Shown: piece after piece, positions 1 through 12,311 of the stretch
Layout: every line of letters starts with the position of its first letter
How positions within the stretch are numbered: the first letter of the stretch is position 1
Source: Tilletia caries
Lineage: Eukaryota; Basidiomycota; Exobasidiomycetes; Tilletiales; Tilletiaceae
DNA length: 64,000 bases
Reading direction: 5' to 3'
Assembly: GCA_032718865.1 (NCBI GenBank)
Contig: JALUTQ010000030.1
Location: 744,001-808,000, forward strand
Program-made: the position numbers and the translations under genes
Notes under the pieces: model-generated
Database searches by the model: none
The model's input: only the letters and a program-made list of their open reading frames with translations
What the model was told of the DNA's origin: nothing

Positions 1-285
1 GCCATGCTCTCGCAACTTCTCACAGAGCTCGACGACGCCAAGAACGCGCGTGTGGTCGTCATCGGAACCACTAAACAGTAAATTATTTTTCACCCTACCT
101 CTATGACTAACAGCTACTTATCCCTCCTCTCTTCGCAGCCTTTTACAGATTGATGGTGCCCTTCTCCGCCGTCTCCCTCAGCACATCGAAGTGCCTCTAC
201 CTACCGTAGGGGCTCGGCTTTCAATCCTCAAGCAACACCTCACTCTCGGCGGTCGCAAGCACCAAATTTCCGACGACCAGGCAGG
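1..285 (+). pseudogene. AAA+ ATPase fragment, upstream copy
   Basis: The window opens inside the exon after the Walker B motif, with LLTELDDAKNARVVVIGTT in frame from the first bases. An intron (about 78-138, GT...CAG) follows. The next exon reads GALLRRLPQHIEVPLP, the sensor-2-side region typical of Msp1/AFG2-type AAA ATPases. Similarity stops near 285, after ISDDQAG, where the C-terminal helical lid should continue, so the gene is truncated at its 3' end. The fuller copy is at 7674-8430. Confidence 0.7.
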
Positions 286-1387
286 ATTTTTTCCCATCGC
301 AAGAGGGGCCGAGTTAAACGTAACCCCCCCCCCCCATGCTGCTGTCCTCCCCAGTGCCTAATTTTAGGCCAAAACACTTTATCCGCCAATTTGGGATTTT
401 CAAAATTTTCTACCCTATTTCCTAACTCTCTCCACATTAACTTCTCGACATTTTCGAAAATCATTTTCGCTCTTAATCTTTCCCAATCGATATACACTCG
501 TTATATTCAACCGCGCGCCTTCATCACCGCTGCGCTTCTCTATTCTCGCACCTTTTGGTCGCAAAGCAGACGCGTTTCCTCGCCAAGGTCTTTGCCGACC
601 TTGTGTTGAGCAGGTTTCGTCCCTCGCACAGGATTCACTCATCCTTGTGCTGAGCACTTTTGCATACCTCGCCGAAAACCTTGGAGTTTTTGCGCTGAGT
701 GCTCCTTCTACCTCGCCAGGAACTTCATTGTTCTTGTGCTGAGCATTTCACATGGTCACAGGCCCTTCATCATTTTTTTCTGGTGGTTTCCTTGGGTCTC
801 AGCAGTAGGTTTGCTGGTTCGCCTCAACAGCCATAATATTGAGGTTGAATGTAAGAGCTCGCTAAGTCGCTATATATGTCTACAAGCTACAGGATACATG
901 TTAGGATGGAGTATGGACGGTGATTTCTGGCCGCTTCGACATTTGAGTCTACCGTGGGAAGGAATGAGTACATAAGCACTGGATGACTGAAATCCAAATA
1001 GAGTTTCAGCTTGCGCTTCACGTGGTATTTTGCATGGACAGAGTAGATACTAGCTGTAAACTTGTACGCCTGCACGTCGACCAGATAACCAGGCAACCAG
1101 CTATCGCCTATCATCACTCATCAGTCTCCTACTTCCTGACTACTCGAAACGAGGCGAGTAGCCTTGACCTCCTATGGCCCTCTGGCCTCGAGCTGCGAGC
1201 AGACCAGCAAATTTCGGACCCCTTGACTCTTGAGATTGGAACTGTGATCTTACATCTCGTTTATTGGATTCGCAGTCCTGGAGGTCTGGTTGCTGACTGC
1301 TAACTGGTCTATGAACTGTGATCGTTGCACCTCTAACCCCTTTGTAGCCCACAGGACACAGCTCGCAACCAACGACCAATTCTCGTC

Positions 1388-2556
1388 ATGCCTCCTAAAA
1401 GCAAAGCGTCGACTTCAAAAGCATCGAAGGGCAAAGGGGCCATCACGGGCAAGGCATCAATCCGAAGCACCGCCAAGACGATCATAAAGCGTAAACTACC
1501 CGGATCGCTCGACACTGCTGCCTCCGAAGCTGCGAAGACTGAGCCGCTCGCTAAGGACAAGACCGCCCGTACCGAAGCGATGAACAAGATCAACATCAAA
1601 GAAGACAACGACAAAGATGACGATGACGATGACGATGACGGTGACGATGACGAAAAACAGCAAAGGAGCGTCAAGGCTGACGAAAATGATAAACAGGTGG
1701 ACGCAGATGAAGGTGAGAGTCAGATAGAAGGCTCTTGCCTCTCGCTGCAGATGATATATGCCTCTTCGCTGATCATGCTTCCATAATCTACCCGCCCGGT
1801 GGCTCTTCTTCCTTTGTTTACATTAGACGACAGACGTTTGCCTTACCTTCGGAATCATCGTGATAGGTGGGCCTTACGAAAAGTCCGGCAGAGTCGTCAA
1901 GGCAGGACTTCTGCGCGTCCTGTAAATTCAAAAGTATCTCACGTACAACACGTTCAAGAAACAAATTGCAAATATAGTCCGGGAAGAGCTTTCGAACCCT
2001 TTCGGCGGCAGCGTCACGGTCACCGTCCTCATTCCAGGAACCAAAGGAGTCTTTGCAAACGAGACGAAACTCGATGGCGAGACACTGTACGCTCGGCTCC
2101 TTCACGACCTGGAGGCGGCCACTCTCGCAAACAATAGGGCGTCCGCGAAGCTCCGCTTATACGAGTCCTCCTCCGCCTCGAAACTCAAGGTCGAAAATGC
2201 CAATGCCGTCGGTACGGCCGCATCTTCGAAGCCAGTGTTTGCACAGGAAGAAGAGCTGCTCGCCAGTGAGCCAGAGCTCATTCCAATCGATCGTAATATC
2301 CGTGCCACAGGCATGTGGACGTCAAGACTGCAAGCACAGGAATTCATCGATCTCTTGCTGCATGATTGATCCTTCCAACCCCAGCGGCAAGCACATCCCT
2401 CTACCCTTCAAACAGAGGCTCGAATGGGTCAGAGCTATTCGTAACAAGACTAAGGACGTGAGCCTCACCTCTCCACCAAGCTGGTTACGTTTCTCACCGT
2501 CCAGCTTGACACCTACGCAGCATTCAGACGACAAAAGACAAGCCTCCCGGCTCTAA
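1388..2556 (+). pseudogene. Acidic hypothetical protein gene, degraded (upstream copy)
   Basis: I do not recognise this gene. An ATG at 1388 opens a 108-codon lysine/serine-rich stretch, beginning MPPKSKAS, that ends in a run of aspartates. A GTGAGA donor follows at about 1713. A second open stretch (about 1926-2369) is protein-like (KQIANIVREEL, KGVFANETKLDGETLYARLL). It ends at TGA 2367-2369, but a sensible reading continues one frame over (KHIPLPFKQRLEWVRAIRN, to about 2470). The frame break is present in both copies of the duplication, so it predates the duplication or is a splice I cannot place. The low-complexity acidic N-terminus gives no function. Confidence 0.4.
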
Positions 2557-5345
2557 AGCAGGACTTAAAAAACGTCACAGGAGCCCCGGCGTCATCGAAG
2601 TCATTTCACTAATCCGGACAGCGAGGATGAAGTTGCCAAGAAGGAGCTTCCGGCGGCCAGTCACAACAAAAATGAGAAGACTAAGGATCAGCCTCGTAAC
2701 CATGTCAATCAAAACAATTTGGAATCGGGTGCGGGACAAGGCTCCTCGACCAACCTTTACGGCTCGTGAATGACGCTGGACGACTGGGGAGTGAAGTACA
2801 ATGTTTCTCGATCAATTTCAGTCCGTTGTCGAAGGCGATGGGTTTCCAGTCCCGTGCGCAGTTGCACAGTAGGTCGCGAGCCCCAACACCGACTTGAGCA
2901 AGGAAGGATTCTTGAAGAAGGGCGATTGGTTCTCCCTCGAGGCGGCTTTGAATCGATGGCGCAGTAACGTGTCTGATTCACTCCATGTCGGTACACCTCG
3001 GCAGACTCAGCATAGTGCTAAACTTGCCTCAGGTCATCACGATCATGAAGCCGCAGCAATCCTTACTTACCTCTCCAGCGTCACGACGGGAGGCGGACCA
3101 AGTACTATTTGAAGATTCATTCGGGATTTCTCATAACGTCTATCGAAGCACGCGATGGCCGTCCCGTTGTCGCACCGGCCGAATCAGACGCTTCCGCGTC
3201 ACGTTGTTGTTTTTCAATCAGCGGCAGACTGTCGACTTGTCTACTGTATAACCATGGAAGCGCTTGATAAGCCCAACCACTTCGTCCAAATAGAAGGCGA
3301 GTCGAAAGTGGAATAAGGCGAGCGCATTTTCCATCACAATAGGAGGGAATAAAGATGGCCGACCACTTGACTTGAATCGAGTTTCGACCTTATCATCGAC
3401 CAAGATCTCAGCCCATGATCGATACAGTGCTGAGCTGCTGCCTTGTCCTGCTTCCACAACGTCTGCGACACGGACGCTAGGCTGAAAGCTAACGCGAGCC
3501 ATAACATCTTTGACTGGATCGGAAATATGCTTGTGAGACTTAGGCCTGCCCGGTTGCTGATGACTGGACATGGAGTGCTGAAGACTTGACGACTGGAAGT
3601 AAAGAAGGCGAGGAAACGACGAAAGCGAGAGCACGGTGAGGACTGAGGACTAAGGGAGACGGAATCTGTAAGAGGCACGGCGAGGAATAAAAAAAGTAGA
3701 ATTGCTTCTGCTGAGAAAATTGCGGCCCTCAGCAGTAGCCAGTACCACAAACCACAGTGGTCTCAGTCATCAATGAGAATATAGAACGCATTAGCAGCTG
3801 TCTATCCTTGTTCCTCCATAAGATGTCAATATCTAATGCTAGCAGTCAAATACGAGAACCGTGAGCCATAACTCGTCAGCTAACCCAGGTTCCTGAGAGG
3901 TGCAACCTTTACCTTCACTACAGTATTGAGTTGTGTGTATCTTGTATGAGATCGATTCGCAAGTGCCGCACATGTAGCCTGTTTACCTGAAATCGTGGAA
4001 GAGGTCAACGTCCAGCGAACAATACGGAGAGTTCAAGTTTGGATATGAGTAATGAGTTGACCAGGACTGAATGACTCACTGCAGCGAGTGCTAGCAGCTG
4101 GATTATGTCCTCATGGGTGTGAGCCGTAAGCTGTAGGCAGTAAGCTGTAGGCAGTAAGCTGTAGGCAGTAAGCTGTAAGCCTGTAACATATTCGTGAGTA
4201 AGGCAACTGTACTGAAGGCAGGCCATGTGGTCAGCTAGCAGCCAAATGTCTGCTATCTGATATCTAATTTATCAGCGATTACCTCCGAAGCACTCACTGC
4301 TACGCCGCTCACATAGTAACAACGTTGCCTGCATTGTTCTTTCAGTCACCACTGATTTCTTCTCAAGCGTACTGCCGCACTGCGTATACTTAGCTATTGT
4401 TCTAACCGCCCTTCATATTGTAGTTTGTAAGCTGCTTCTGTACTTCTTATCGAGACTTGGGCTGGCTCAAGCTTCAAAGAGGCCTTGGCCCAAGATAGTG
4501 GGAGATACTTTTCTTTTTCGACGACTTGCGCATCCGGCCTCAGCACCCTCATTACTTTCGGGTCGTGAAGGCGTTTTCCCTTGAATCGTAAAACCGAATT
4601 TCGTGCGATTCCCAAGCATTGTGCAACCGGCTGTAATAGTAGGAATTACCACTTGACGTGTCTCATGTATGGTTTTGCCCTAAGCTCTCGTTCCAGAAAA
4701 AACCGTCAGAATGTGCGGAATGAAAATGCGTACGCCAACGCCCAACACATACAAAAAAACACAACCCAATTGGTCAATTTCTGCTGTTTATTTCTGAGTC
4801 CCGTGATTTGTGTATATCATGGAAACAGAGAGCTATACGACACTTTTTAGGCTCACATAGCTTCAAACTAGGACTTTAAAACTACCTGCAGTCCTGCATG
4901 GCATCTTTTTGAAGACGCCATTGAATGTTTTGCACCATTTTTGGATGTTTGAAGTCGCTTATCACCCAGTTAAGCCTCAGAGGTCTGTTCAGTGCCTTTC
5001 TGAAGAAGCCGAGAGAGGAAAAAAAGAATCAGAACTGGAAAAAAGTTGTGCTTATATGTACCTAGGCGCGCTTGGTTTCTCGCCGTTCCTCAATTGAATC
5101 TCACTCGCAAGTTGCAACACTTGCCCAGCAGCTCAGAAGCAACGTTTTGGCGCCTGCGCGAGCCTCCTCGCGGACAGACTATCGAAAGGAAGGTTTCTGC
5201 TGGCTCTCAGGTGTGTGAACGCGCGTGTCCTGAGCCGAAGTCGTCTGCTAGCTGATTCTGATCGTAAAACGCCCAATTAATGTCTTGAGGTGCCGCATCC
5301 GAGTCGGGAGCTGCTGGCGGAAGATGATTGGGGTATTCGAGCTGG
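2557..5345. other. No supported gene (same for 10691-13475)
   Basis: I see no recognisable coding sequence in this part of the duplicated unit. Short open frames occur on both strands (for example on the minus strand at 3218-3634), but they change frame between the two near-identical copies and show no known motif. A short tandem repeat lies at 4126-4178. Confidence 0.5.
4126..4178. repeat. 14-bp tandem repeat, upstream copy
   Basis: About 3.5 tandem copies of GTAAGCTGTAGGCA, ending in a diverged unit. The same array is at 12259-12311 in the second copy with the same number of units. Confidence 0.85.
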
Positions 5346-5348
5346 ACT

Positions 5349-5735
5349 TCAACGGAGGCTTGCGAGCTCTGCCAAAATAGAACTTTTTGAGGAAGCATCC
5401 GTGGTTTGAGACTTGAACTGTGGCTCGTCCGCCGTGGCTCGAGATTTTTCGCTGATGATGCTCAGAATACTGTCGTCGCTATCCTCTGCGCAGATTGTGG
5501 TGTCGCTGAGCTCGATGGCGTCTAGTAGAAGCTGAGAGAGGGGGAAGCCAGATTGCTGCGCCTGGTGTATCTGGTTCCGATCCTCGACAAGGTGGATTGC
5601 TCTTCGCCGAGCGGGAATCTTGCAAGCAGGCCTTATGCCCCCTGGTGCATCTTGAGTAGCAATAGTAGAGGACGAGTCGCTCTCGGGCGCGACAACTGCT
5701 GTGCGTGGACATGATGCTAGACTGTAGAGAGGCAA
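5349..5735 (-). CDS. Hypothetical 128-residue protein, upstream copy
   Basis: This is a minus-strand open frame starting MPLYSLASCPR, rich in Ser, Asp and Glu, with no domain I recognise. It has an equally long counterpart at 13479-13865 differing by one Leu-to-Pro change, but because the whole block is duplicated this is not independent evidence of coding. A second minus-strand frame (5207-5398) carries a similar acidic composition and could be a continuation after a frame change or intron. It could equally be a chance open frame. Confidence 0.25.
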   Translation of the reverse strand: MPLYSLASCPRTAVVAPESDSSSTIATQDAPGGIRPACKIPARRRAIHLVEDRNQIHQAQQSGFPLSQLLLDAIELSDTTICAEDSDDSILSIISEKSRATADEPQFKSQTTDASSKSSILAELASLR

Positions 5736-6330
5736 GAATTTATAGCTTCAGTGTAAGCTCTTGAAGGGACAGGTACGTGCAAATTACAGACTCTGATTTC
5801 AGCTGTTGAGCGTTAAGCGACGACGACAAGGTGCGCAGTATTGCTGACTGCTGGCCTGCTGCCACTCCGGTGCCTACTACCTTGATGATCGTTGGAAGAG
5901 AGAGCGTGGCAGCAGTGAGTCGTGAGATGCAGCTTGCAAGCGCGCAAGAGGCAGGTAGAGATTGGAGACTCGCCGGACACCGACCGAGTTCGGGACGCAA
6001 CAGCTGACCATTTGCGGGAATTGATGAATACAGCGTACGAGGCGTGGATGGGCAGCGTGTCGGAAGTCTTGCTATAGGCAAAAAAAAGCCAGGTTCGCAA
6101 AGTGGCAGTGGATCAGCAGCGTCTGGTGAATGGGAGAAGGGATTAGGCGCATGTGGACAGTGTGTTGACAGCGTATTCATTCTGGAGAAAAAAAAGCCTG
6201 AAGATTTCGGATTTTTCGGAAGCAGACTTTTTCAAAGATTGTCGCGGCTCCGGCCGAGTATCAGCCGCGTATCGTCCACGTGTTGATGCACGGTTCACGC
6301 GCGGTGCTCATTTCGCCAGGTTTCAGCAGC

Positions 6331-7427
6331 CAAAATCGCGGAGTTGCGGAGACGCTCGGCAAAAAGGACCATCTCCGCGGCATCTCCGGCGTAACTCCGC
6401 GTCTCCGCTACTAAGTGATTCGTCTCCGTGGAAACCCCATGAAACTCCATGAAACCGCATGAGACTCTGGAGTTTCAGCGGAGTTTTTTCGAGTCTCATC
6501 GATTGGAGAAAAGTCTCAGGTCACGTGCGGGAGTCTCAGGTCTGGGACAGGTCGCCGATCCTGGCCCCGGGCTAATCTCCGACGCACCCTCACCGCTCCC
6601 TGATGCCGAATCTTCTCCAGCTTCTCCTCCAGAACGGTCAAGCCGTCAAGGAAGGCTTCTATTAGATCTATGATGCTCAAAAGAAAGATGCAAATGATCA
6701 GAGTAGTCGTTGGATCGTCGAACTTGAGGGAGATGAGTCACTTAGCACTTTAGCAGCGGAGGAAGAGATCTGGCGCTGGACTTTTTTTCGCACCGGCAAC
6801 CTCGGTGAATGTCGAGCGGCTTTTCTCGAAGGCTGGGCACCATATGCCATATGCCCACATCACACCACTTCGTCACCATATGCCATATGCCCACATCACA
6901 CCACTTCGTCACCAACTGAAGGTGGTAGTAGTTTTGAGAAATCGGCGGCTATGGCAGGACCCTCAAAGCGTATACGGACGGATGCTGACGAGACCGAAAT
7001 ATGAACGAATGGGAATTCCGATGAGGAGGTTTTCGGAACGCGAGAAGTAGATGCGTTAAAGAGACTTGTGACTGTTTAAAATTTCAACTGCAAATGATTT
7101 TCGATTGATTTTGATTCGCGGAGACAAGTCACTTAGTAGCGGAGACGCGGAGTTACGCCGGAGACGCCAAAAATCGCGGAGGGAGATGCTGTATGAGGAG
7201 GGAAGTCTCTAGCGGCCGCGGAGGGAGACGCTCAGCCCCTACAGTTTCAAACGCGGAGACGGAGATGCCGTCAGAAGACCTAGAAAATGGCGGAGTTAGG
7301 CCGGAGCTCCGTGAAATCTCCGCAGCAAACATGGAGAGGAGACGGAGCTCCGGGAAAGTAGCACGGAGACGTCGCGGAGACGTGACGGCGGAGAAAATCT
7401 CCGCGGAGATCTCCGTCGACATCCTTA
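6331..7427. mobile_element. Left-truncated hAT relic at the duplication junction
   Basis: Many copies of short GCGGAG/CTCCGC words occur across this stretch. An inverted repeat of about 45 bp pairs roughly 6381-6425 with 7122-7168 (core GGCGTAACTCCGCGTCTCCG). The right end reads CATCCTTA at 7420-7427, the mirror image of the TAAGGATG ends of the intact hAT elements in this window. The matching left end is missing because the duplication junction at 6330/6331 cuts it off. It contains a piece of hAT transposase (6796-7050). Confidence 0.7.
6796..7050 (+). pseudogene. hAT transposase C-terminal (dimerisation) remnant
   Basis: The reading ATSVNVERLFSKAG is the conserved start of the hAT C-terminal dimerisation region and closely matches ATSVDVERLFSRAG in the full transposase at 31572-35042. 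Directly after it a 36-bp segment is repeated in tandem (about 6839-6910), giving PYAHITPLRHHMPYAHITPL and disturbing the motif. The rest of the transposase is absent, so this is a non-autonomous relic. Confidence 0.75.
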
Positions 7428-7673
7428 GTCTGAGGCATTGGCGATCTGCAAATCGTCTTGTTGAGAATGATCGCGTCCCGGATGATCCGCGCCCCGCGGA
7501 TCTGTCCTCCGGACGATCCACAGACAGCCAAACCTCCCTGCTATTCAGGGATCGCCGAGGAAGGTTGGCGGTGTATTGCTGATCTCTTCACTCCTCCCCG
7601 TCTACTCATCCTTCAGTCAAGAACATCTTACTTTCTCCTTCTTGTCTTCAATGACAGGTTCCATTACTCCTAA

Positions 7674-8430
7674 GGCCTTGCCCTCATCCTTCGACCCAAG
7701 GCACGACCAGCCGGCGTCGAATCGCAGCTGCGCGAGCTCGAGTTCGGCCTGTTCCGCCCTATCAAGGGAGGAGGCGTCTTCAAGAACCTCCCCCTCTCGG
7801 GCGGAGCCATCCTCTTCGGACCCCCAGGAACCGGCAAGACGTCGATCGTCTCCTTCGTCGCCGCCGCCGCCCGCGTCCCAGTCGTCGTCCTCAGGGCCAA
7901 CTCAGTCCACAGCGAATTCTACGGCGAAACAGAGAAGTGAGTTCATTACGGACTTTATCTCTAATACTATGCGCTGACATCCTCCTCTTTCTCCTCCTCC
8001 TCCTCTTCCTTCTCCTCCTGTTCCTCAGGATCCTCACCAACATCTTCAAGGAGGCGAGGGATAAATCCCCTTCAGCCATCCTGATCGACGAGCTGGACTG
8101 CATCTTCCCCTTTCGCGTCGCGTCCACAGCAACGGAAGCGCACAAGGCCATGCTCTCGCAACTTCTCACAGAGCTCGACGACGCCAAGAACGCGCGTGTG
8201 GTCGTCATCGGAACCACTAAACAGTAAATTATTTTCACCCTACCTCTATGACTAACAGCTACTTATCCCTCCTCTCTTCGCAGCCTTTTACAGATTGATG
8301 GTGCCCTTCTCCGCCGTCTCCCTCAGCACATCGAAGTGCCTCTACCTACCGTAGGGGCTCGGCTTTCAATCCTCAAGCAACACCTCACTCTCGGCGGTCG
8401 CAAGCACCAAATTTCCGACGACCAGGCAGG
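7674..8430 (+). pseudogene. AAA+ ATPase (Msp1/AFG2-like), truncated at both ends
   Basis: Three exons give a coherent AAA core. Exon 1 (open from 7674 to 7936) holds a Walker A motif, GPPGTGKTS, near 7818-7844. A pyrimidine-rich intron runs 7937-8028. Exon 2 (8029-8223) holds Walker B ILIDELD and the following LLTELDD helix. The second intron is 8224-8283. Exon 3 from 8284 reads DGALLRRLPQHIEVPLP. AAA ATPases of this type couple ATP hydrolysis to protein remodelling or extraction. No in-frame ATG exists after the stop at 7671-7673, so N-terminal exons are missing. On the 3' side the family similarity ends near 8430 without the C-terminal lid. A hAT relic lies 250 bp upstream. Probably a non-functional copy of a host gene. 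Confidence 0.75.
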
Positions 8431-9521
8431 ATTTTTTCCCATCGCAAGAGGGGCCGAGTTAAACGTAACCCCATGCTGCTGTCCTCCCCAGTGCCTAATT
8501 TTAGGCCAAAACACTTTATCCGCCAATTTGGGATTTTCAAAATTTTCTACCCTATTTCCTAACTCTCTCCACATTAACTTCTCGACATTTTCGAAAATCA
8601 TTTTCGCTCTTAATCTTTCCCAATCGATATACACTCGTTATATTCAACCGCGCGCCTTCATCACCGCTGCGCTTCTCTATTCTCGCACCTTTTTGGTCGC
8701 AAAGCAGACGCGTTTCCTCGCCAAGGTCTTTGCCGACCTTGTGTTGAGCAGGTTTCGTCCCTCGCACAGGATTCACTCATCCTTGTGCTGAGCACTTTTG
8801 CATACCTCGCCGAAAACCTTGGAGTTTTTGCGCTGAGTGCTCCTTCTACCTCGCCAGGAACTTCATTGTTCTTGTGCTGAGCATTTCACATGGTCACAGG
8901 CCCTTCATCATCTGGTGGTTTCCTTGGGTCTCAGCAGTAGGTTTGCTGGTTCGCCTCAACAGCCATAATATTGAGGTTGAATGTAAGAGCTCGCTAAGTC
9001 GCTATATATGTCTACAAGCTACAGGATACATGTTAGGATGGAGTATGGACGGTGATTTCTGGCCGCTTCGACATTTGAGTCTACCGTGGGAAGGAATGAG
9101 TACATAAGCACTGGATGACTGAAATCCAAATAGAGTTTCAGCTTGCGCTTCACGTGGTATTTTTGCATGGACAGAGTAGATACTAGCTGTAAACTTGTAC
9201 GCCTGCACGTCGACCAGATAACCAGGCAACCAGCTATCGCCTATCATCACTCATCAGTCTCCTACTTCCTGACTACTCGAAACGAGGCGAGTAGCCTTGA
9301 CCTCCTATGGCCCTCTGGCCTCGAGCTGCGAGCAGACCAGCAAATTTCGGACCCCTTGACTCTTGAGATTGGAACTGTGATCTTACATCTCGTTTATTGG
9401 ATTCGCAGTCCTGGAGGTCTGGTTGCTGACTGCTAACTGGTCTATGAACTGTGATCGTTGCACCTCTAACCCCTTTGTAGCCCACAGGACACAGCTCGCA
9501 ACCAACGACCAATTCTCGTCA

Positions 9522-10690
9522 TGCCTCCTAAAAGCAAAGCGTCGACTTCAAAAAGCATCGAAGGGCAAAGGGGCCATCACGGGCAAGGCATCAATCCGAA
9601 GCACCGCCAAGACGATCATAAAGCGTAAACTACCCGGATCGCTCGACACTGCTGCCTCCGAAGCTGCGAAGACTGAGCCGCTCGCTAAGGACAAGACCGC
9701 CCGTACCGAAGCGATGAACAAGATCAACATCAAAGAAGACAACGACAAAGATGACGATGACGATGACGATGACGGTGACGATGACGAAAAACAGCAAAGG
9801 AGCGTCAAGGCTGACGAAAATGATAAACAGGTGGACGCAGATGAAGGTGAGAGTCAGATAGAAGGCTCTTGCCTCTCGCTGCAGATGATATATGCCTCTT
9901 CGCTGATCATGCTTCCATAATCTACCCGCCCGGTGGCTCTTCTTCCTTTGTTTACATTAGACGACAGACGTTTGCCTTACCTTCGGAATCATCGTGATAG
10001 GTGGGCCTTACGAAAAGTCCGGCAGAGTCGTCAAGGCAGGACTTCTGCGCGTCCTGTAAATTCAAAAGTATCTCACGTACAACACGTTCAAGAAACAAAT
10101 TGCAAATATAGTCCGGGAAGAGCTTTCGAACCCTTTCGGCGGCAGCGTCACGGTCACCGTCCTCATTCCAGGAACCAAAGGAGTCTTTGCAAACGAGACG
10201 AAACTCGATGGCGAGACACTGTACGCTCGGCTCCTTCACGACCTGGAGGCGGCCACTCTCGCAAACAATAGGGCGTCCGCGAAGCTCCGCTTATACGAGT
10301 CCTCCTCCGCCTCGAAACTCAAGGTCGAAAATGCCAATGCCGTCGGTACGGCCGCATCTTCGAAGCCAGTGTTTGCACAGGAAGAAGAGCTGCTCGCCAG
10401 TGAGCCAGAGCTCATTCCAATCGATCGTAATATCCGTGCCACAGGCATGTGGACGTCAAGACTGCAAGCACAGGAATTCATCGATCTCTTGCTGCATGAT
10501 TGATCCTTCCAACCCCAGCGGCAAGCACATCCCTCTACCCTTCAAACAGAGGCTCGAATGGGTCAGAGCTATTCGTAACAAGACTAAGGACGTGAGCCTC
10601 ACCTCTCCACCAAGCTGGTTACGTTTCTCACCGTCCAGCTTGACACCTACGCAGCATTCAGACGACAAAAGACAAGCCTCCCGGCTCTAA
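9522..10690 (+). pseudogene. Acidic hypothetical protein gene, second copy, frameshifted at its start
   Basis: Counterpart of 1388-2556. The same ATG is present at 9522, but an A5 run replaces A4 about 30 bp downstream. This throws the N-terminus out of the lysine- and aspartate-rich frame seen in the other copy. The remaining acidic stretch and the second open part (about 10060-10500) are identical. Whether the extra A is real or a sequencing error cannot be decided here. Confidence 0.4.
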
Positions 10691-12258
10691 AGCAGGACTT
10701 AAAAAACGTCACAGGAGCCCCGGCGTCATCGAAGTCATTTCACTAATCCGGACAGCGAGGATGAAGTTGCCAAGAAGGAGCTTCCGGCGGCCAGTCACAA
10801 CAAAAATGAGAAGACTAAGGATCAGCCTCGTAACCATGTCAATCAAAACAATTTGGAATCGGGTGCGGGACAAGGCTCCTCGACCAACCTTTACGGCTCG
10901 TGAATGACGCTGGACGACTGGGGAGTGAAGTACAATGTTTCTCGATCAATTTCAGTCCGTTGTCGAAGGCGATGGGTTTCCAGTCCCGTGCGCAGTTGCA
11001 CAGTAGGTCGCGAGCCCCAACACCGACTTGAGCAAGGAAGGATTCTTGAAGAAGGGCGATTGGTTCTCCCTCGAGGCGGCTTTGAATCGATGGCGCAGTA
11101 ACGTGTCTGATTCACTCCATGTCGGTACACCTCGGCAGACTCAGCATAGTGCTAAACTTGCCTCAGGTCATCACGATCATGAAGCCGCAGCAATCCTTAC
11201 TTACCTCTCCAGCGTCACGACGGGAGGCGGACCAAGTACTATTTGAAGATTCATTCGGGATTTCTCATAACGTCTATCGAAGCACGCGATGGCCGTCCCG
11301 TTGTCGCACCGGCCGAATCAGACGCTTCCGCGTCACGTTGTTGTTTTTCAATCAGCGGCAGACTGTCGACTTGTCTACTGTATAACCATGGAAGCGCTTG
11401 ATAAGCCCAACCACTTCGTCCAAATAGAAGGCGAGTCGAAAGTGGAATAAGGCGAGCGCATTTTTCCATCACAATAGGAGGGAATAAAGATGGCCGACCA
11501 CTTGACTTGAATCGAGTTTCGACCTTATCATCGACCAAGATCTCAGCCCATGATCGATACAGTGCTGAGCTGCTGCCTTGTCCTGCTTCCACAACGTCTG
11601 CGACACGGACGCTAGGCTGAAAGCTAACGCGAGCCATAACATCTTTGACTGGATCGGAAATATGCTTGTGAGACTTAGGCCTGCCCGGTTGCTGATGACT
11701 GGACATGGAGTGCTGAAGACTTGACGACTGGAAGTAAAGAAGGCGAGGAAACGACGAAAGCGAGAGCACGGTGAGGACTGAGGACTAAGGGAGACGGAAT
11801 CTGTAAGAGGCACGGCGAGGAATGAAAAGTAGAATTGCTTCTGCTGAGAAAATTGCGGCCCTCAGCAGTAGCCAGTACCACAAACCACAGTGGTCTCAGT
11901 CATCAATGAGAATATAGAACGCATTAGCAGCTGTCTATCCTTGTTCCTCCATAAGATGTCAATATCTAATGCTAGCAGTCAAATACGAGAACCGTGAGCC
12001 ATAACTCGTCAGCTAACCCAGGTTCCTGAGAGGTGCAACCTTTACCTTCACTACAGTATTGAGTTGTGTGTATCTTGTATGAGATCGATTCGCAAGTGCC
12101 GCACATGTAGCCTGTTTACCTGAAATCGTGGAAGAGGTCAACGTCCAGCGAACAATACGGAGAGTTCAAGTTTGGATATGAGTAATGAGTTGACCAGGAC
12201 TGAATGACTCACTGCAGCGAGTGCTAGCAGCTGGATTATGTCCTCATGGGTGTGAGCC

Positions 12259-12311
12259 GTAAGCTGTAGGCAGTAAGCTGTAGGCAGTAAGCTGTAGGCA
12301 GTAAGCTGTAA
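12259..12311. repeat. 14-bp tandem repeat, second copy
   Basis: Counterpart of the array at 4126-4178, with unit GTAAGCTGTAGGCA and the same copy number. Confidence 0.85.

Larger units (their letters stand above)
1..6330. repeat. Upstream copy of 8.1-kb tandem duplication (cut by window edge)
   Basis: Base 1 corresponds to base 8147, and the match continues colinearly to 6330 (14452 in the second copy). The copies are almost identical. Most differences I found are changes in homopolymer length (for example a run of 13 C near 320 against 4 C in the other copy, and A8 against A5 near 6080), while I noticed only a few base substitutions. After 6330 this copy runs into the hAT relic that begins the next unit, whereas the second copy continues into different sequence. 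Confidence 0.95.

Noticed and set aside
1388..1786. Identifying the acidic Lys/Asp-rich protein as a known nuclear factor
   Set aside because: Only low-complexity composition supports it; no domain can be seen.
3218..3634. Minus-strand 138-codon frame in the duplicated unit
   Set aside because: The C-terminal part changes frame between the two near-identical copies and no domain is recognisable.
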